This document shows, one piece after another, positions 1-12,099 of a stretch of 64,000 nucleotides of DNA. Both the position numbers and the translations under genes were made by a program. The DNA comes from Populus alba (Eukaryota; Streptophyta; Magnoliopsida; Malpighiales; Salicaceae). Below the pieces are notes generated by a model. The model did no database searches and had not been told where the DNA came from. It saw nothing but the letters and a program-made list of their open reading frames with translations. The stretch covers positions 17,711,357-17,775,356 of the forward strand of contig NC_133302.1 of assembly GCF_005239225.2 (NCBI RefSeq), in the 5' to 3' direction. Position 1 is the first letter of the stretch; each line of letters starts with the position of its first letter.

Positions 1-1898
1 CGGAAGCGAAGAAGCTGCAGCGACGTTGAAGGCGTGATGGTTGATCTGTGTTCGTCCGTTTCAAATCTTTTCCTCCTGCTCTGTATTTGCGCCTGTTTTT
101 TCTGGTTTTTCCTCTCCTCTGCGTCTTCATCAGTCCCTCTACAACGGGTTCCTGCACTTCCTTCGTCCCTGCTGCGGATCCTGGCGACGAAGAAACTGCA
201 GTGGCGTTGGAAGAGTGATGGTTGCTCGGTCTGCGTCTGTCCTTCTTCTTATGTTTCTGTGTTTGGGTCTGCTTATTGCCTCCTTCTTTACTATGCGCCT
301 CCATCACTTTCTCTACTGATTCCTAATTTTCTTTTCCCGTTTCTGCAGTTTTTATTTGCAGAAAACAAGTGGAGCAAAGGCTTCTTTCTTGTTTTCTTTT
401 GCTGTCTCTCTCCCGTTCTCTATTCTCTCCTCTCTTTTCTTATTTTTCTGCTCCCCTTTTTTGCTCTCTTTTTTGGCTGCCTCTCTGTGGAGATGATGAG
501 GGAGATGGCGATGAAGCGTGTTATGCTGGTTGAGTTCACGCCCCTGCCTCTGTATTTTTTTTTTTTTGCTTTCGACAGTGTAGTTCTGCTCTCTTTTTTT
601 CTTTCGTTCCTCTCCTTTCTGTCCTCTCTCCTCTTCTCCCTCCTTAGGTCAGCAGCCGAGGCTTCTATATAGCTTATACATGGCTTTATTTAGGAAACAA
701 ATATTACATTAACTCTATGGTGTAATATCGGGTGAGCAGAAATAGGAAACCAGAATATTTGATTCTGGTTCTGTGATCAGCAGTGATTTCTTTCCTAGTT
801 AGAGGATGGTGCGACTCTTTTCTTTCCTTCCATAGAGTCAGCTGCTCCCTTTAAAATGAAGCAATAAAAACGTGATTTGCAGATAAAAGGAAAGAAGATA
901 ACCGGGGTAGATCTGTAGAGAAAAAGGAAAGAAAGAATTGCGGACGGGGAGGCATTGTTTTCCTTTTCTGATCTAATTCTTGTTCTTCAATTTCGTCACC
1001 CGGTAAAATTTCTTCTAATTTTATCTTCAATCAACTCCCTTATTTTAACACCTTTTCCATTTGATCCTTGGTCCATAATAGGGCTTCAAATTGGCCTGCA
1101 AATGGTCTTCAATCTTTAAGCATCTTGCAATTGTGTCCCTGCAAACTTGGAAAAAAAAAATCCTTCTCGCAGCAGAATTTTTTTTTTTTTGCCTTCACAT
1201 TAGATATTCAAATGGAAACATCTGGAGCCTCTGATATCGAAATCAAGTGAATCAAAAGCTCAAATTCATCTAGGCATCTAGGACTACAACTTTAATGAAG
1301 GCGTCGAAGTGAGATAAAATCTTTTTTACAGAACAGGAACTGGCAGTAATCTAGTGGGTCAAAAGGGATCTCCAGGTCTAACTCAAAAACTGACGAATGC
1401 CGAGAATCCTGATACGACTGAGAGTATGAAATAAGAACAAAAATCACAAAAACTAGGCCAAAGATAGAGTTTTTTTAGTGCAGACTCGAGTCAATATCCT
1501 TCTCGCGGCAGAATTCTCTGCCTTCACGTTAGATATTCAAACAGGAATATTTTGAGCTTCTGATATTCAAATCAAGCGATTCAAAAGTCCAAATTTATCT
1601 ACGCGTCCAGGACTACATCTTTGATGAAGGAGTCGAATTGAGATAAAATCGTTTTAGAGAACAGAATCTGGTTGTAAATCTAGTTGGTCAACCTAGGAAA
1701 ACCTAACGATTTTGGTAGCAAAAGGGAAGGATTAAAAAAGACCAGAAAACAGCTCAAATAAGGTTTCGAAAAAAAAAATATATATTTCTTTATGTGCTTT
1801 TGTCAATCTTCTAGCAAACATGAGCTAAACTCCTAAACTCAGTTCAAAATAGGTATACACCGTCTACAGCACGTGGGGTCCAAAATTAAGTAACAACA
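1..1898 (-). repeat. Long terminal repeat of a reverse gypsy-type element, cut by window start
   Basis: The right edge is GTAACAACA at 1890-1898, which reads TGTTGTTAC on the minus strand, the start of an LTR. It is followed at once by a polypurine tract on the same strand. The inside is non-coding: 1-660 is CT-rich with a diverged duplication of about 170 bp, and a segment of about 190 bp starting at 1161 is repeated imperfectly from 1497. Open frames here are by-products of base composition. The other LTR end lies outside the window. Confidence 0.7.
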
Positions 1899-1914
1899 TA
1901 TGCCCCCTCTTTAC
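1899..1914 (-). other. Polypurine tract next to LTR
   Basis: On the minus strand this reads GTAAAGAGGGGGCATA directly before the LTR start. The gag-only gypsy element has nearly the same sequence before its 3' LTR (41720-41736), so both belong to related families. The tract primes plus-strand DNA synthesis in LTR retrotransposons. Confidence 0.75.
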
Positions 1915-2040
1915 AATGCTTACGAAGCAAAACTTGCCAAGCGATTCGCGTAGTAAGTGTTGTAAAGATAAATTGTATGATCATGTTAAATCTCACTGTT
2001 TTTCCTAAACAATGGTATCCCTATCAGGTGACCAGTCTAT

Positions 2041-3556
2041 CTTAAAATTCTTAGAAAACTCCATGCTTTTTTAAGAAACGGTCTCAATATCGGGTGACGT
2101 GCCTATCTTAAAATTCTTAGAAAACTCCACGCTTTTCTATGAAACGGTTTCAATATCAGGTCACCGACCCCTCTTAAAATTCTTAGAAAACTCCATGCTT
2201 TTCTAAGAAACGGTCTCAATATCGGGTGACGTGCCCATCTTAAAATTCTTAGAAAACTCCACGCTTTTCTAAGAAACGGTTTCAATATCAGGTCACCGGC
2301 CCCTCTTAAAATTCTTAGAAAACTCCACGCTTTTCTAAGAAACGGTTTCAATATCGGGTGACCTGCCCATCTTAAAAGTCTTAGAAAACTCCACGCTTTT
2401 CTAAGAAACATCTCAATATCACGTGACCGGCCCATCTTAAAATTCTTAGAAAACTCCACGCTTTTCTAAGAAACAGTTTCAATATCAGGTAACCGGCCCC
2501 TTTTAAAATTCTTAGAAAACTCCACGCTTTTCTAAGAAACGGTTTCAATATCGAGTCACCGGCCCCTCTTAAAATTCTTAGAAAACTCCACGCTTTTCTA
2601 AGAAACGGTTTCAATATCGGGTCACCGGCCCCTATTTCAATTCTTAGAAAACTCCACGCTTTTCTAAGAAATTGTCTCAATATCGGGTGACCTGCCTATC
2701 TTAAAATTCTTAGAAAACTCCACGCTTTTCTAAGAAACAGTCTCAATATCAAGTGATCGGCCCATCTTAAAATTCTTAGAAAACTCCACGTTTTTCTAAG
2801 AAACGGTTTCAATATCAGGTAACCGGCCCCTTTTAAAATTCTTAGAAAAGTCCATGCTTTTCTAAGAAATGGTCTCAAAATTGAGTGACCGGCCCTTCTT
2901 AAAATTCTTAGAAAACTCCACGCTTTTCTAAGAAACGGTTTCAATATCGGGTCACCGGCCCCTCTTAAAATTCTTAGAAAACTCCACGCTTTTCTAAGAA
3001 ATGGTCTCAATATCGGGTGACCTGCCCATCTTAAAATTCTTAGAAAACTCCACGCTTTTCTAAGAAACAGTCTCAATATCAAGTGACCGGCCCATCTTAA
3101 AATTCTTAGAAAACTTCAAGCTTTTCTAAGAAACGGTTTCAATATCAGGTAACCGGCCCCTTTTAAAATTCTTAGAAAACTCCACGCTTTTCTAAGAAAT
3201 GGTCTCAAAATCGAGTGACCGGCCCCTCTTAAAATTCTTAGAAAACTCCACGCTTTTCTAAGAAACGGTTTCAATATCGGGTCACCGGCCCATCTTAAAA
3301 TTCTTAGAAAACTCCACGTTTTTCTAAGAAATGGTCTCAATATCGGGTGAACAGCCCCTCTTAAAATTCTTAGGAAACTCCACGCTTTTCTAAGAAATGT
3401 TCTCAAAATCGGGTGATCGACCCCTCTTAAAATTCTTAGGAAACTCCACGCTTTTCTAAGAAATGGTCTCAATATCAGGTGACCGGCCCATCTAAAAATT
3501 CTTAGAGAACTCCATGCTTTTCTAAAAAATGGTCTCAATATCAGGTGACCTGCCCA
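2041..3556 (-). repeat. 66-bp tandem array, about 23 units, each with an 11-bp hairpin
   Basis: Units repeat every 66 bp (for example starts at 2041 and 2107). Each unit carries TTCTTAGAAAA, an 8-nt spacer and TTTTCTAAGAA, a perfect 11-bp inverted repeat in most units, plus a GGTCACC or GGTGACC motif. The array lies beside the polypurine tract, in the position of the 3' untranslated region of the reverse gypsy element. Because 66 is a multiple of three, the minus strand shows open frames of 99-148 codons of a 22-residue repeat; these are not taken as genes. A single diverged copy of the unit is present at 40836-40905 in the other gypsy element. Confidence 0.9.
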
Positions 3557-3703
3557 TCTCAAATAAGGTTTCGAAAAAAAATATATATATTTATTTATGT
3601 GCTTTTGTCAATCTTCTAGCAAACATGAGCTAAACTCCTAAACTCAGTTCAAAATAGGTATACACCGTCTACAACACGTGGGGTCCAAAATTAAGTAACA
3701 ACA
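3557..3703 (-). repeat. Second copy of the LTR's first 147 bp
   Basis: This repeats 1756-1898 with few changes, ending in GTAACAACA. It abuts the 66-bp array without a leader, primer-binding site or gag. The reverse element is therefore reduced to an LTR tip, the array, a polypurine tract and an LTR. Its right edge sits inside LINE sequence that is uninterrupted in the second unit near 21843. Confidence 0.8.
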
Positions 3704-4316
3704 CCAAGGCCTCCTCCTTCTCTAGCTTTCACCACAATACGCCACTGCACCTTGCAAATTTTCTTCTATTCCGCCCACCCAAACCAAAAGAGTCTTCGTT
3801 GAATAGAGGTCAAGATATTACAAACACCATTTGGCATAAGAAAAGAGGACATATAAAAGTTTGGCAACGAACTCGTGACACTTTTAATTAGGCAATTACG
3901 CCCTGCTATACTAAGCATATGACCTCTTCACATGCTCAACTTTCTTCTAGAATTCTCAATAATAGGCTTCTATGTAGACGACCTTTTAGGATTGGATCCT
4001 AAAGGCATGCCCAGATAAAAGCAAGGCAAGGAATCAAATCTGCAAAAGACTGAAGATGCCATACTAGCACAAGTATCTTCCCCAACATTTATGCCAATTA
4101 AAGATCTTTTGTGGAAGTTAATGTGCAAACATGAATAAATAGTGAACCACAACAGAATTCGTTTAACTGTTTTGATCTTGTGAAGATTAGCAAGCATGAA
4201 AATCAGAGTGTTGTTTGTATATTGCAGATGATTGAGGTAAAAGTTGTCATCAAAAGGGATACCTTTGAAACAATTAAAAGAATTCTTTGCTGCTTGGCAA
4301 ACCTTGTGTTTCAATC
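3704..4316 (-). pseudogene. LINE reverse transcriptase fragment (unit 1 copy)
   Basis: The minus strand encodes an L1-type reverse transcriptase segment, including the 'FYLNHLQYTNNTLIF' stretch where the catalytic YxDD box belongs and a downstream 'LLWFTIYSCLHINFHK' block. It matches 21843-22455 closely. The partner copy has YVDDT at the catalytic position, whereas this copy has YTNNT, so both metal-binding aspartates are gone. Frames are interrupted. The 3' part of the LINE was separated by the LTR element ending at 3703. Confidence 0.75.
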
Positions 4317-4964
4317 CTTAGTCGGCTGATTTTGATAATTAAGCCTTTGTTCCTTCAATTCTTCAACTTGTTGATTTTGCATTTGAGTTAATTTTGTACG
4401 GATCTATAATTTTTATTTTTAATGTATCCTGGTGCATGAATGATTGGATTCTAAACTGAATTTAGGGATTGAAATTAAAACATCAATTGAAATTAATCTT
4501 GTTAAAGTTAGATTAACAAGGGTTTAATTAGTAAGATTGTGAATTTTTGTGTTCGTAATAAGTGAATAACAAGGACAATGACTTGAATCAACAAAAACGA
4601 TGTAGCTTAATAAATTTAGTTTGTCTTGATTTTTCTGTTATGTTTAGTAAAAAGGTGAATCACCGTATATGTGTAGTGTTATTTTTATTCTCTTATGAAA
4701 AACTCTTGAGGAATATTTTGGTCAATGATGAAATTAGTTTTGATTAATCATTTCTTATGTACATAAAAATAAAAATAAAATCAATAAATAAAAGGCCAAG
4801 GATCATGAGAAGTCAGGTGACTATTTTGATTTTTGAATATCTTTGTTATGTATTACATGCTATTTGCTAATAATTTGCAATCCTACATCAATTGTCGATA
4901 AGATTGAAGTCATGTTTTACTTCACCTAACTGTAACCCGGAATACATAAGCCTATTACCCAACT
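4317..4964. other. AT-rich stretch without recognisable feature
   Basis: This segment has no counterpart in unit 2, which continues with LINE sequence and a full SINE instead. I see no coding signal; the longest frame (61 codons) is AT-rich and unsupported. It may be an insertion or replacement specific to unit 1. Confidence 0.4.
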
Positions 4965-5052
4965 CTGTCTTTGATCCAGTCAGACTGGATTGAGTGGGTG
5001 AGTCTCCATTGGATGGCTACACAATAGGTACCCAACTCGACTCTTTTTTAAA
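4965..5052 (+). repeat. 3' part of a SINE (truncated copy)
   Basis: It matches the tail of the SINE at 22742-22880, including the 'GTCTCCATTGGATGGCTACA' block and the closing T-run, but the tRNA-like head is missing. Confidence 0.5.
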
Positions 5053-5702
5053 TCACAAAAACAAACTATATTTTCATCTATGAATAATAAGACTGTAAAA
5101 TAAAGTCTAAACTTCAAGTCTATATATAAAACTATGAAAGTTCTTCACACAAGATATTACTACAATTCTACAAAATTAAAATTAAAAATTAAAAAACCAG
5201 TTTAAGTTAGGGTAGGGTGAACCCCTCACCCGCATCCCCATCTGTCTCTAATCAAACCAAATTAAATTTTATCAACTTCCTGTTTAAATTAGATAGAAAC
5301 CATATCTAATCGTATTGAATGACACTTAATACCTAACAAGTGAAGTGAAATTGTAACCTTTATTATTATCACATTATTTTTCGCTTAATTATTTTTTCTA
5401 TTTGTATTTTTTTTATAATTATTTTATTTATTTACTTGGTGCTACTAACAAAATTTAGGTTTAATATTGAAATTCAGGTTTAATTTTTTTTTCACCGGGC
5501 TAATGGGCTTCAAGCCTTAAGATCTTCTTCCTATCTATTTGGACTCCAATGACCTTTTAAATGATAGGATGGGATTTATTTTGACTCTTAATCACTTTAT
5601 TGTTAGAAAAAGTATCTATACTTACACATTAATTAAGATTGAAAAGTAGACATTTAATTCACATAATGAATTCTCTTACATTATAAATAATCGCATTATC
5701 AT
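5053..5702. repeat. Intergenic block shared with 22881-23538
   Basis: This AT-rich sequence is colinear with 22881-23538, with many substitutions, and ends at the same gypsy LTR insertion site (target ATCAT here, ATGAT there). It holds no gene. It shows that the LTR insertion came before duplication of the unit. Confidence 0.75.
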
Positions 5703-6440
5703 TGTCACACGTGCGGCGTCGCGGCGATGCATCCACTCTCTGATTTGAGTAAATGGGAAATGAGGGAAGGTATTAGCACCCCAAATACATCTTACCTAAA
5801 GTAAGCTGTATTGTTTAATTGACTGATATAAACTAAGGTGTTGTCATGTTTTTTAATTGTTGGTTTGTCTAAAGTTTAAGAAAAATCCTTCTTAGTAAAG
5901 AAATCATTATCTTACAGGTATAACCTAATCGTTCCAATGTCAACAAAACAAGAACTACCTCTTATGTAATAATAAAAACACATCTTACGTATAAATTCAT
6001 AATCCTAGATATTAAAAAAAAAACAAAATATTTTTTTGCTATTTTTGAAATATTAGCATAGTTTTCATAGTTTTAATAAACTTGTTATTAAAACTCAAAA
6101 TGCATGCTAATACATATTTTTTTGAACTTTTGTTTTGGTATGAAAATACGATATGAAATTTCTTATATTTTTAGGAGACTAGGCTAAATGCATGAAAACA
6201 AGACATTTTTATTGTTGTTTATTTTAATAGTTTTTGCAACATTTCAGAGAAAATCAGGTATTTTTATACCGGATTTGTATCTTGATAGTATAAAAATACA
6301 AACCAATAATAAACAAAACATGTAGAAAAATACATGAGAAAATCATAAATTGTTTTGAAAGGATTTTTTAAATTATTTTTAGTTTTTTTTTAATTTAATA
6401 TATTATTATAATATAATATTATAATAATATAATGGGATGG
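5703..6440 (-). repeat. Reverse gypsy LTR, partial
   Basis: The sequence starts TGTCACACGTGCGGCGTCGC at the site where unit 2 has a complete solo LTR (23539-26186), with the same target position. Similarity to that LTR runs to about 6440 and then stops. The right half is replaced by a forward-oriented LTR piece, so the complete right end and second target copy are absent. Confidence 0.7.
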
Positions 6441-7756
6441 GCTGTGATTTTTCTCTCCGAAACCACCCCATCTTCTTCTCCACCAAAACTCGGCCATCTC
6501 ACCCAAAACCCCACTCTTCTAACCACCACCAACCCACTCTCATCCCTTGCTCACCAGCCAAACAGACCAACACTTTTTCTCCTTCTCCCTCAGCCAACAA
6601 CAAGCCACGAACCAACTCACCTTCTCCCCTTGCCAAGCTAACCATCATTGTTCCCCCATTTCTTCTCATCTTCAACCTTCCACCCGACAACCCATACAGA
6701 CCCAGCCACACACCGTCCCTTACCCTGTGTAGCAACGTCTCCTTCCCCATCAGCAACGTCTATTCCCCTTTGGTGTCCTCAATTGTAGCGACCAAAATAG
6801 CGGCGTCCATAGATCCAATGCCATTTCTCCTTCCCCTCAGCCGAACAACCACGCCCATCTCCATTGCGGCTTCAGCAACCATGGATGACAATAGCAAGAT
6901 CTAAAGAAGGAGAAGACCGAGAACAAACCTACCATCTAAAGAAGAAGGAGAAAATGGCAAACCGAGAGAAAATAGAAGTGAAACAGATCTAAAAAAGGAT
7001 TAAAATCGACTGGCTTGTGTGTCTTTCTTCATTTGTAGGTGATGGTGGGTGTCACCGTTGATGAGGAAAGGAAGAGGAGAAGAAGCTGCTCCAGATCCCC
7101 CCCCCACTGCCTGGATTTTCTTGTAGTGACGCGTGAACCCACGTGCCGCCAGCGACGAGGGAGCATGGAGAAGACGTGCCGCCACTGTTTTCGTGACCCG
7201 AAAGCCTTTCAGCACTGTTCCTATGGCTACAATGTTCCTGCTTCTATTTTAGGGGTTGTTTTTTTTGTAATTTTTAAATTGTTTGATGTAATTTTTGTTT
7301 ATTTTTTATTTTTTATAATTTGTAGTGTGGATGTAAAAAAAAGAAAGAAAAAAGAAAAATATAGTGAAAGTGAATGTGTTTGTATTTTTTATGGATGTTT
7401 CTTTATGATAAAATTGCAAAAAATAAAGAAGAATTTAATATTTTGATTTCTTCACGATCAAGAATTATGAACTTACATGTAAGTCGTATTTTTAATATCC
7501 GATGGAAAAAAACAAAATTTTTAAAACTTCTTTAACACATCAAAGCTATGAAGCAGCTTACCTCAGGTAGGGTGCGTTATAGGTGCTAATATCTTTCCTA
7601 ACCACAACCAGTCCCTTACCCACGAATCTCTGACAAGACTAGTACATTTGGGTTTCCTAGTAACCCTCAATAAAATACTAGGTGGTGACTCCCAACGAAC
7701 CAAAGCAAACGCAAATAAAAAAATTGCCAAATAGACATCACGCGAGTGACGTGCAA
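6441..7756 (+). repeat. Forward gypsy LTR fragment, inverted relative to its neighbour
   Basis: From 7550 the sequence (AAGCAGCTTACCTCAGGTAG, then a TAGGTGGTGACTCCC motif near 7680) matches the 3' half of the forward LTRs at 36680-36895 and 44140-44356. It ends near GTGCAACA at about 7750. The 6441-7440 part is CT- and GA-rich, with open frames but no protein resemblance. Confidence 0.5.
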
Positions 7757-8875
7757 CACAACCATTACTGTCTAGACATTGAACTATTACTGTCCAACTA
7801 TTACTGTCTAGATATTTGAACTGTTATTGTCCAATTTTCAATTGTTTCTGTCCGAACACTCATAAGATTTTTAACTATATCTAAAGTTCTAAAACTCCAT
7901 TTTAAGTGAGATTGATCTCGTTAGAAAACTAAGACACGAGGCTACAAGTTCTCTAAAGGGAAAAGAACCCAATTTTGCCTCCAAGATAGTAAAAATTGCT
8001 CATTAACTAATTGGTCCTACTGCCTTACATAATCAGTCTCGACTCAGTCTCAGTTGGTAACCCATAACTGGAGTTCTACATCTTCAAATTGAGCAAGACC
8101 AGTTTTCTTGGTTAACAAACATTCAAATCTACGATTTCTATAAGGAACTCGATCCTAATTCCCTCATCCTCCTACTTGAAATCTCACCAAAAGTCAGGAG
8201 ACAAGTCTGTCCAGATTCGTCTCCCCCTTCCTTTCACAAAATACTTTCATAAACTACATACCACACACATGAATTAACTTAATCTTAACAATAGGTACTT
8301 TTTCCCTAATTTATGTCTAAGAACCCTAACCTATGATTCAATATCAAGGCATCAATTCTTTATCAAATTTAAAATGAATTTTTTTTAAGATCATATTTAG
8401 AACACCTTACCTGGTACAAATTAAGATTTTGATCTTCAACCAGTTAAAGATTTCCAACTCCCTCCTTTCTTTTCTTCTTGTTCAATTTCTTGGTAATCCT
8501 TTGCTTTCAAGTGTTTATCCCATCTATAAACTCTTAATTTTAGATGGGTTCTTGAAATTTTAGTGTTTCTCTCTTGATTTCTTAAGAATGGGTATAAAAC
8601 TCCCTATTTTCTCTCCTTATGGTTTCTACAGATTTTTAGTGAGGAGTATTTATACTCTATATTTTTCCTTATTTGTATTTAGGCCCCCTTTTTCCTTTAA
8701 GTGTAATATTCTCTTCAATTAAATCCAACCCTCAACAGTACTGGGTTTATAATAATGTCTTGAATTATTTTGCCTAGAAATTTATATTCAAAAATTTTTG
8801 AATTCCTATTTTTATTTAACCATATGCATGAATTTCTTCACTTTTATTTGTTTATTGTTTTTCTAGGGTTTACAA
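7757..8875 (+). repeat. LTR fragment related to the 44856-47869 solo LTR
   Basis: Short blocks in the same order match that LTR: ACTCGTTGGAAAACTAA-like sequence near 7915, AGTCTGTCCAGATTCGTC near 8206, a TATTTATA box at 8648, and a closing TTTTTCTAGGGTTTACA near 8865. Similarity is weak between the blocks. No target-site duplication was found. Confidence 0.45.
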
Positions 8876-8884
8876 ATATATACA

Positions 8885-9985
8885 ATAAAATTGAGATAAA
8901 ATAATAAAATTTAGTCCTCTATATTCAATTAACATTCATACTACAAATTTAACAATAACAGTTAAAATTCAACAAAACAATCAATCATTATTACAATAAA
9001 AACAGTAAAATAGGCAAAACATTAATACAAAAACAACTATAGACTTTAGGAATGAAAAATGCTTACCTTAATAATGTGTTTACTTTTAGACTTTATCTAC
9101 GTACAATACAAACAAAAACAAATGAAAATATATTGTTAATAAACCAAAAGCAAAACAAAAATAAGAAATGATTAAGTCAATTGAATGACAATATATACCC
9201 TTTGAACTTTGAAGATGCAGATAGAAATAGAGACACTAGAAACTAAAGAAAAATGAATTGAATTGAGAGGATAAAATTAGAGAGATTCTAAAGTTTGCGA
9301 ATGAGAGGAAAGAATGAACTAAAGGGGTCCGCGCTAGGTTTTATACTATGTTTTTTTCGAGGAATCACCAACGAAGTATTAAATAATATTATTTTTAATT
9401 AATCCATCGGTAATTCCCTCGGTAACATTACCATGAAATTTTAAATTTCACACTAAAATTTTCTAAAAACCCTCCAAAATTTTAATAGTCCGATGGTAAG
9501 TCTCTCACTACTTTAAAATATTACACACTTTCAGAGTCACATTCATTACTTGCAATTTGCTTTACGCAAACGCACTGACGGATTCATTGACGGACTAGTA
9601 ATTAATTTTATTATTAATTAGTCCAACGGTGATTCCCTCAATAACCATCAGAGGAATCACTGATGGACTCAAACTCATTGGTGTTTCCATCGGTGATGCG
9701 TGAACAATTCCATTTGCCTCTAGATTGCACCGACAGACTCAAACCCATTAGTGTTTCCTTTAGTGATGTGTGAATAACTCTCTTCGCCTTTGGAATACAC
9801 TAACAAACTTAAACCATCGGTGATGTGCACAGTGAATGACAGATTATGTTTGTATTCCTTAACTATCCTCCCTGCAAAAAACTTAAACTGAAAGTTGCAC
9901 GCACAACACAATAATAGTAGTTGACATAACAATTATAAAATAAATATTTCTTTGTACAAAATTTCATCTATAAATATTATGTTTA
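8885..9985 (-). mobile_element. CACTA element 3' terminal region (unit 1)
   Basis: The region is colinear with 27390-28500. From about 9360 to 9830 it carries dispersed subterminal motifs such as CATCGGTAATTCCCTCGGT and CATCGGTGATG in both orientations, typical of En/Spm-like elements whose transposase binds subterminal repeats. A terminal CACTA box was not found at the left edge. Confidence 0.55.
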
Positions 9986-12086
9986 AAAAAAATCCTCTAC
10001 ACTTTCGTGTTCTAATAATTAGTCAAAATTATCTTCTTCTTCTTTAATTCAATAGTCATCAGCTCTAGCACAATCTTCAATGTTGATAACTTTGTTATCA
10101 TCATCTTCATCGACTTATGCTTGTCTGTTGGAGCTTAGAACAACATGCAACTCCTTAGCATCAACATCAACAAAACTATTATCAAAGATGTGAAAATTTG
10201 AATTTTCTTTTAAGTCAATCGATGAAGCAACTCGATATAGTTCAACCAACTCACTAACTTGAAAGACATCTTCTCCCACACTTGTGTCTTCATTCTTATC
10301 TTGAATAACCTCAACACAACCCTTGAGTTTTGTTTTTAAAATTGATAACCAATCAATTATTGATTGATGATGTCTAAAGGAAGGGGTGTATGTGTAATAA
10401 ATTTGCTAGCATTGCTTTACGAAAATAAATACATCGTTTATGTTGTGGAGTCTAGCTTTTCAGTTAATTTTGACCAGACCATAGTAGGGATCTACTTTGA
10501 TTCTTCTATTAGTGGTGTCATACCAATAGCATTTGAATAAAAACACTTTATTATGCTTGCTATGATATTGCAATTCAACGACCTCTTGTAATTTACTATA
10601 ATAGTCAACTTCAAACTCACTTTAAGTCGATTCCTTAACACAAACACCATTGTTATATGTCTTTCTTCCATGCTTGTATTCTTTAGTATGAAACACATAT
10701 CCATTAACAAAATACCTATTGTAGCACTTCACTTTTCTTTCAGGACCCAGGCTTAATAAAGATAATGAAGCACTAGCATTCCTTCCTATTTGATAAACCT
10801 TGTACATCAAGTACAATAATGAATAGTAAACAAGAATTATATAATGAAATTAAGTACCATGATAGATAATGAGTTTGTGATAGTACTTACATGTGTTTAG
10901 AACGAAGTGGCAAATTGTTCATCTTGTAATCGAAAGATTTGGAATTTGATCAGCTATGAGTCATTAGACAGTAAATATTGTCAAGTTTGTGATATTACAA
11001 TAGACAAACATTCCATTTATAATAAAATTTAAGTAGCATATATAGTTATTGAATAAAAGGTATGAGTTCATCGTAGCTAAATAAAATATAATTATATGCT
11101 TGCTTGATTTATATTTCAGATAAATATCTTCCCTTTATGCTTGCTTGATTTATATTTCAGATAAATATCTTCCCTTTGTAGCATTTTTAGGTGTGGTTCA
11201 TCCAGGGTTGAATAATATTGACAAGTTCCCACTCAAAGACACTTCACCTCCATCATCATGTCGTGGGACACAGTTAATTCTCATTCTCAAATGAGGCTCG
11301 AAATAGTATAAGATAAATGTTAAGATCTCCTCAATATATAGGCTTCACATATCGAAACCTCAACATGCACCTTGTTCTTAACCTTTTTCTTAAGATTAAA
11401 CAAGCACCTACATGGAATTAAATAAATAATTAATTAAGAAAAACAATGAAAATACATTAATAATTATATTGCATCTGTAATTTATCTAACCTCTTAAATC
11501 GATACATCTATCTATATTGGACTGGGCCTCAAACATTTACATCATATGATATATGTAGGGTAGATGCTCCATCGAGTCAAAAAATAATGGAGGGAATCAT
11601 CTCAAGTTTGCATATTGTCTCAACGATATTCATTTCAAGCCTCTTAATATAATGTGTCAGCAACTTGTTGGAGTATATATTTCTAAATAAACGATTGATC
11701 TCCATGAGTGCTTCCCATATTTCTTTTAGCAATAAATCACGATAAGCTAATGGAATAAGTGTTTGCATAAACTCATGGTAGCCATGGCTCTTCATTCCGT
11801 ACAATATGCATTCCTTTAGATTAACCAACCTTGATATGTTCGAGGCATGTCTATCAAGAAAACACAGACTCTTAAGCCATTGGTAAACTAAAAGTTGTGC
11901 ATTCTTTTCTAAAGTGAAGCTAGCTCCGGGATTTCCGACCTGTGGCCCATGAAAAACCAACTCCATATTTTTACAATTACAAAATAACGCTATATTCATT
12001 TTAGTCTTGATGTAGTCCTTTGTCTTCCCCTTCACGTCCATGACCATGTTGAAAATGTCCTCAAACATATTCTTTTCTATGTACAT
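9986..12086 (-). pseudogene. CACTA (En/Spm) TNP2-type transposase remnant, unit 1
   Basis: Reading the minus strand from 12086, 'MYIEKNMFEDIFNMVMDVKG' begins the conserved end of the TNP2 transposase, followed by a block with 'LVYQWLKSLCFLDRHA'. Further down (10900-10400) lies a DUF4216-like segment with 'VDPYYGLVKINWKARLHNIN', then an acidic tail rich in D and E (10200-10030). Stops and frameshifts break every block. The N-terminal half of the transposase, present in unit 2, is deleted at about 12090. An imperfect 41-bp tandem duplication lies at 11096-11177. Confidence 0.7.
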
Positions 12087-12099
12087 GATGTCAAGGTTA

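Noticed and set aside
34..672. 212-codon frame rich in L, F and S
   Set aside because: It follows the CT-rich composition of the LTR and overlaps a second open frame; no domain is visible.
2103..3562. Minus-strand open frames of a 22-residue repeat (99-148 codons)
   Set aside because: The 66-bp period is divisible by three, so one open unit keeps all units open. Stops separate four frames, no start or promoter context exists, and the same frame is absent around the single-copy relative.
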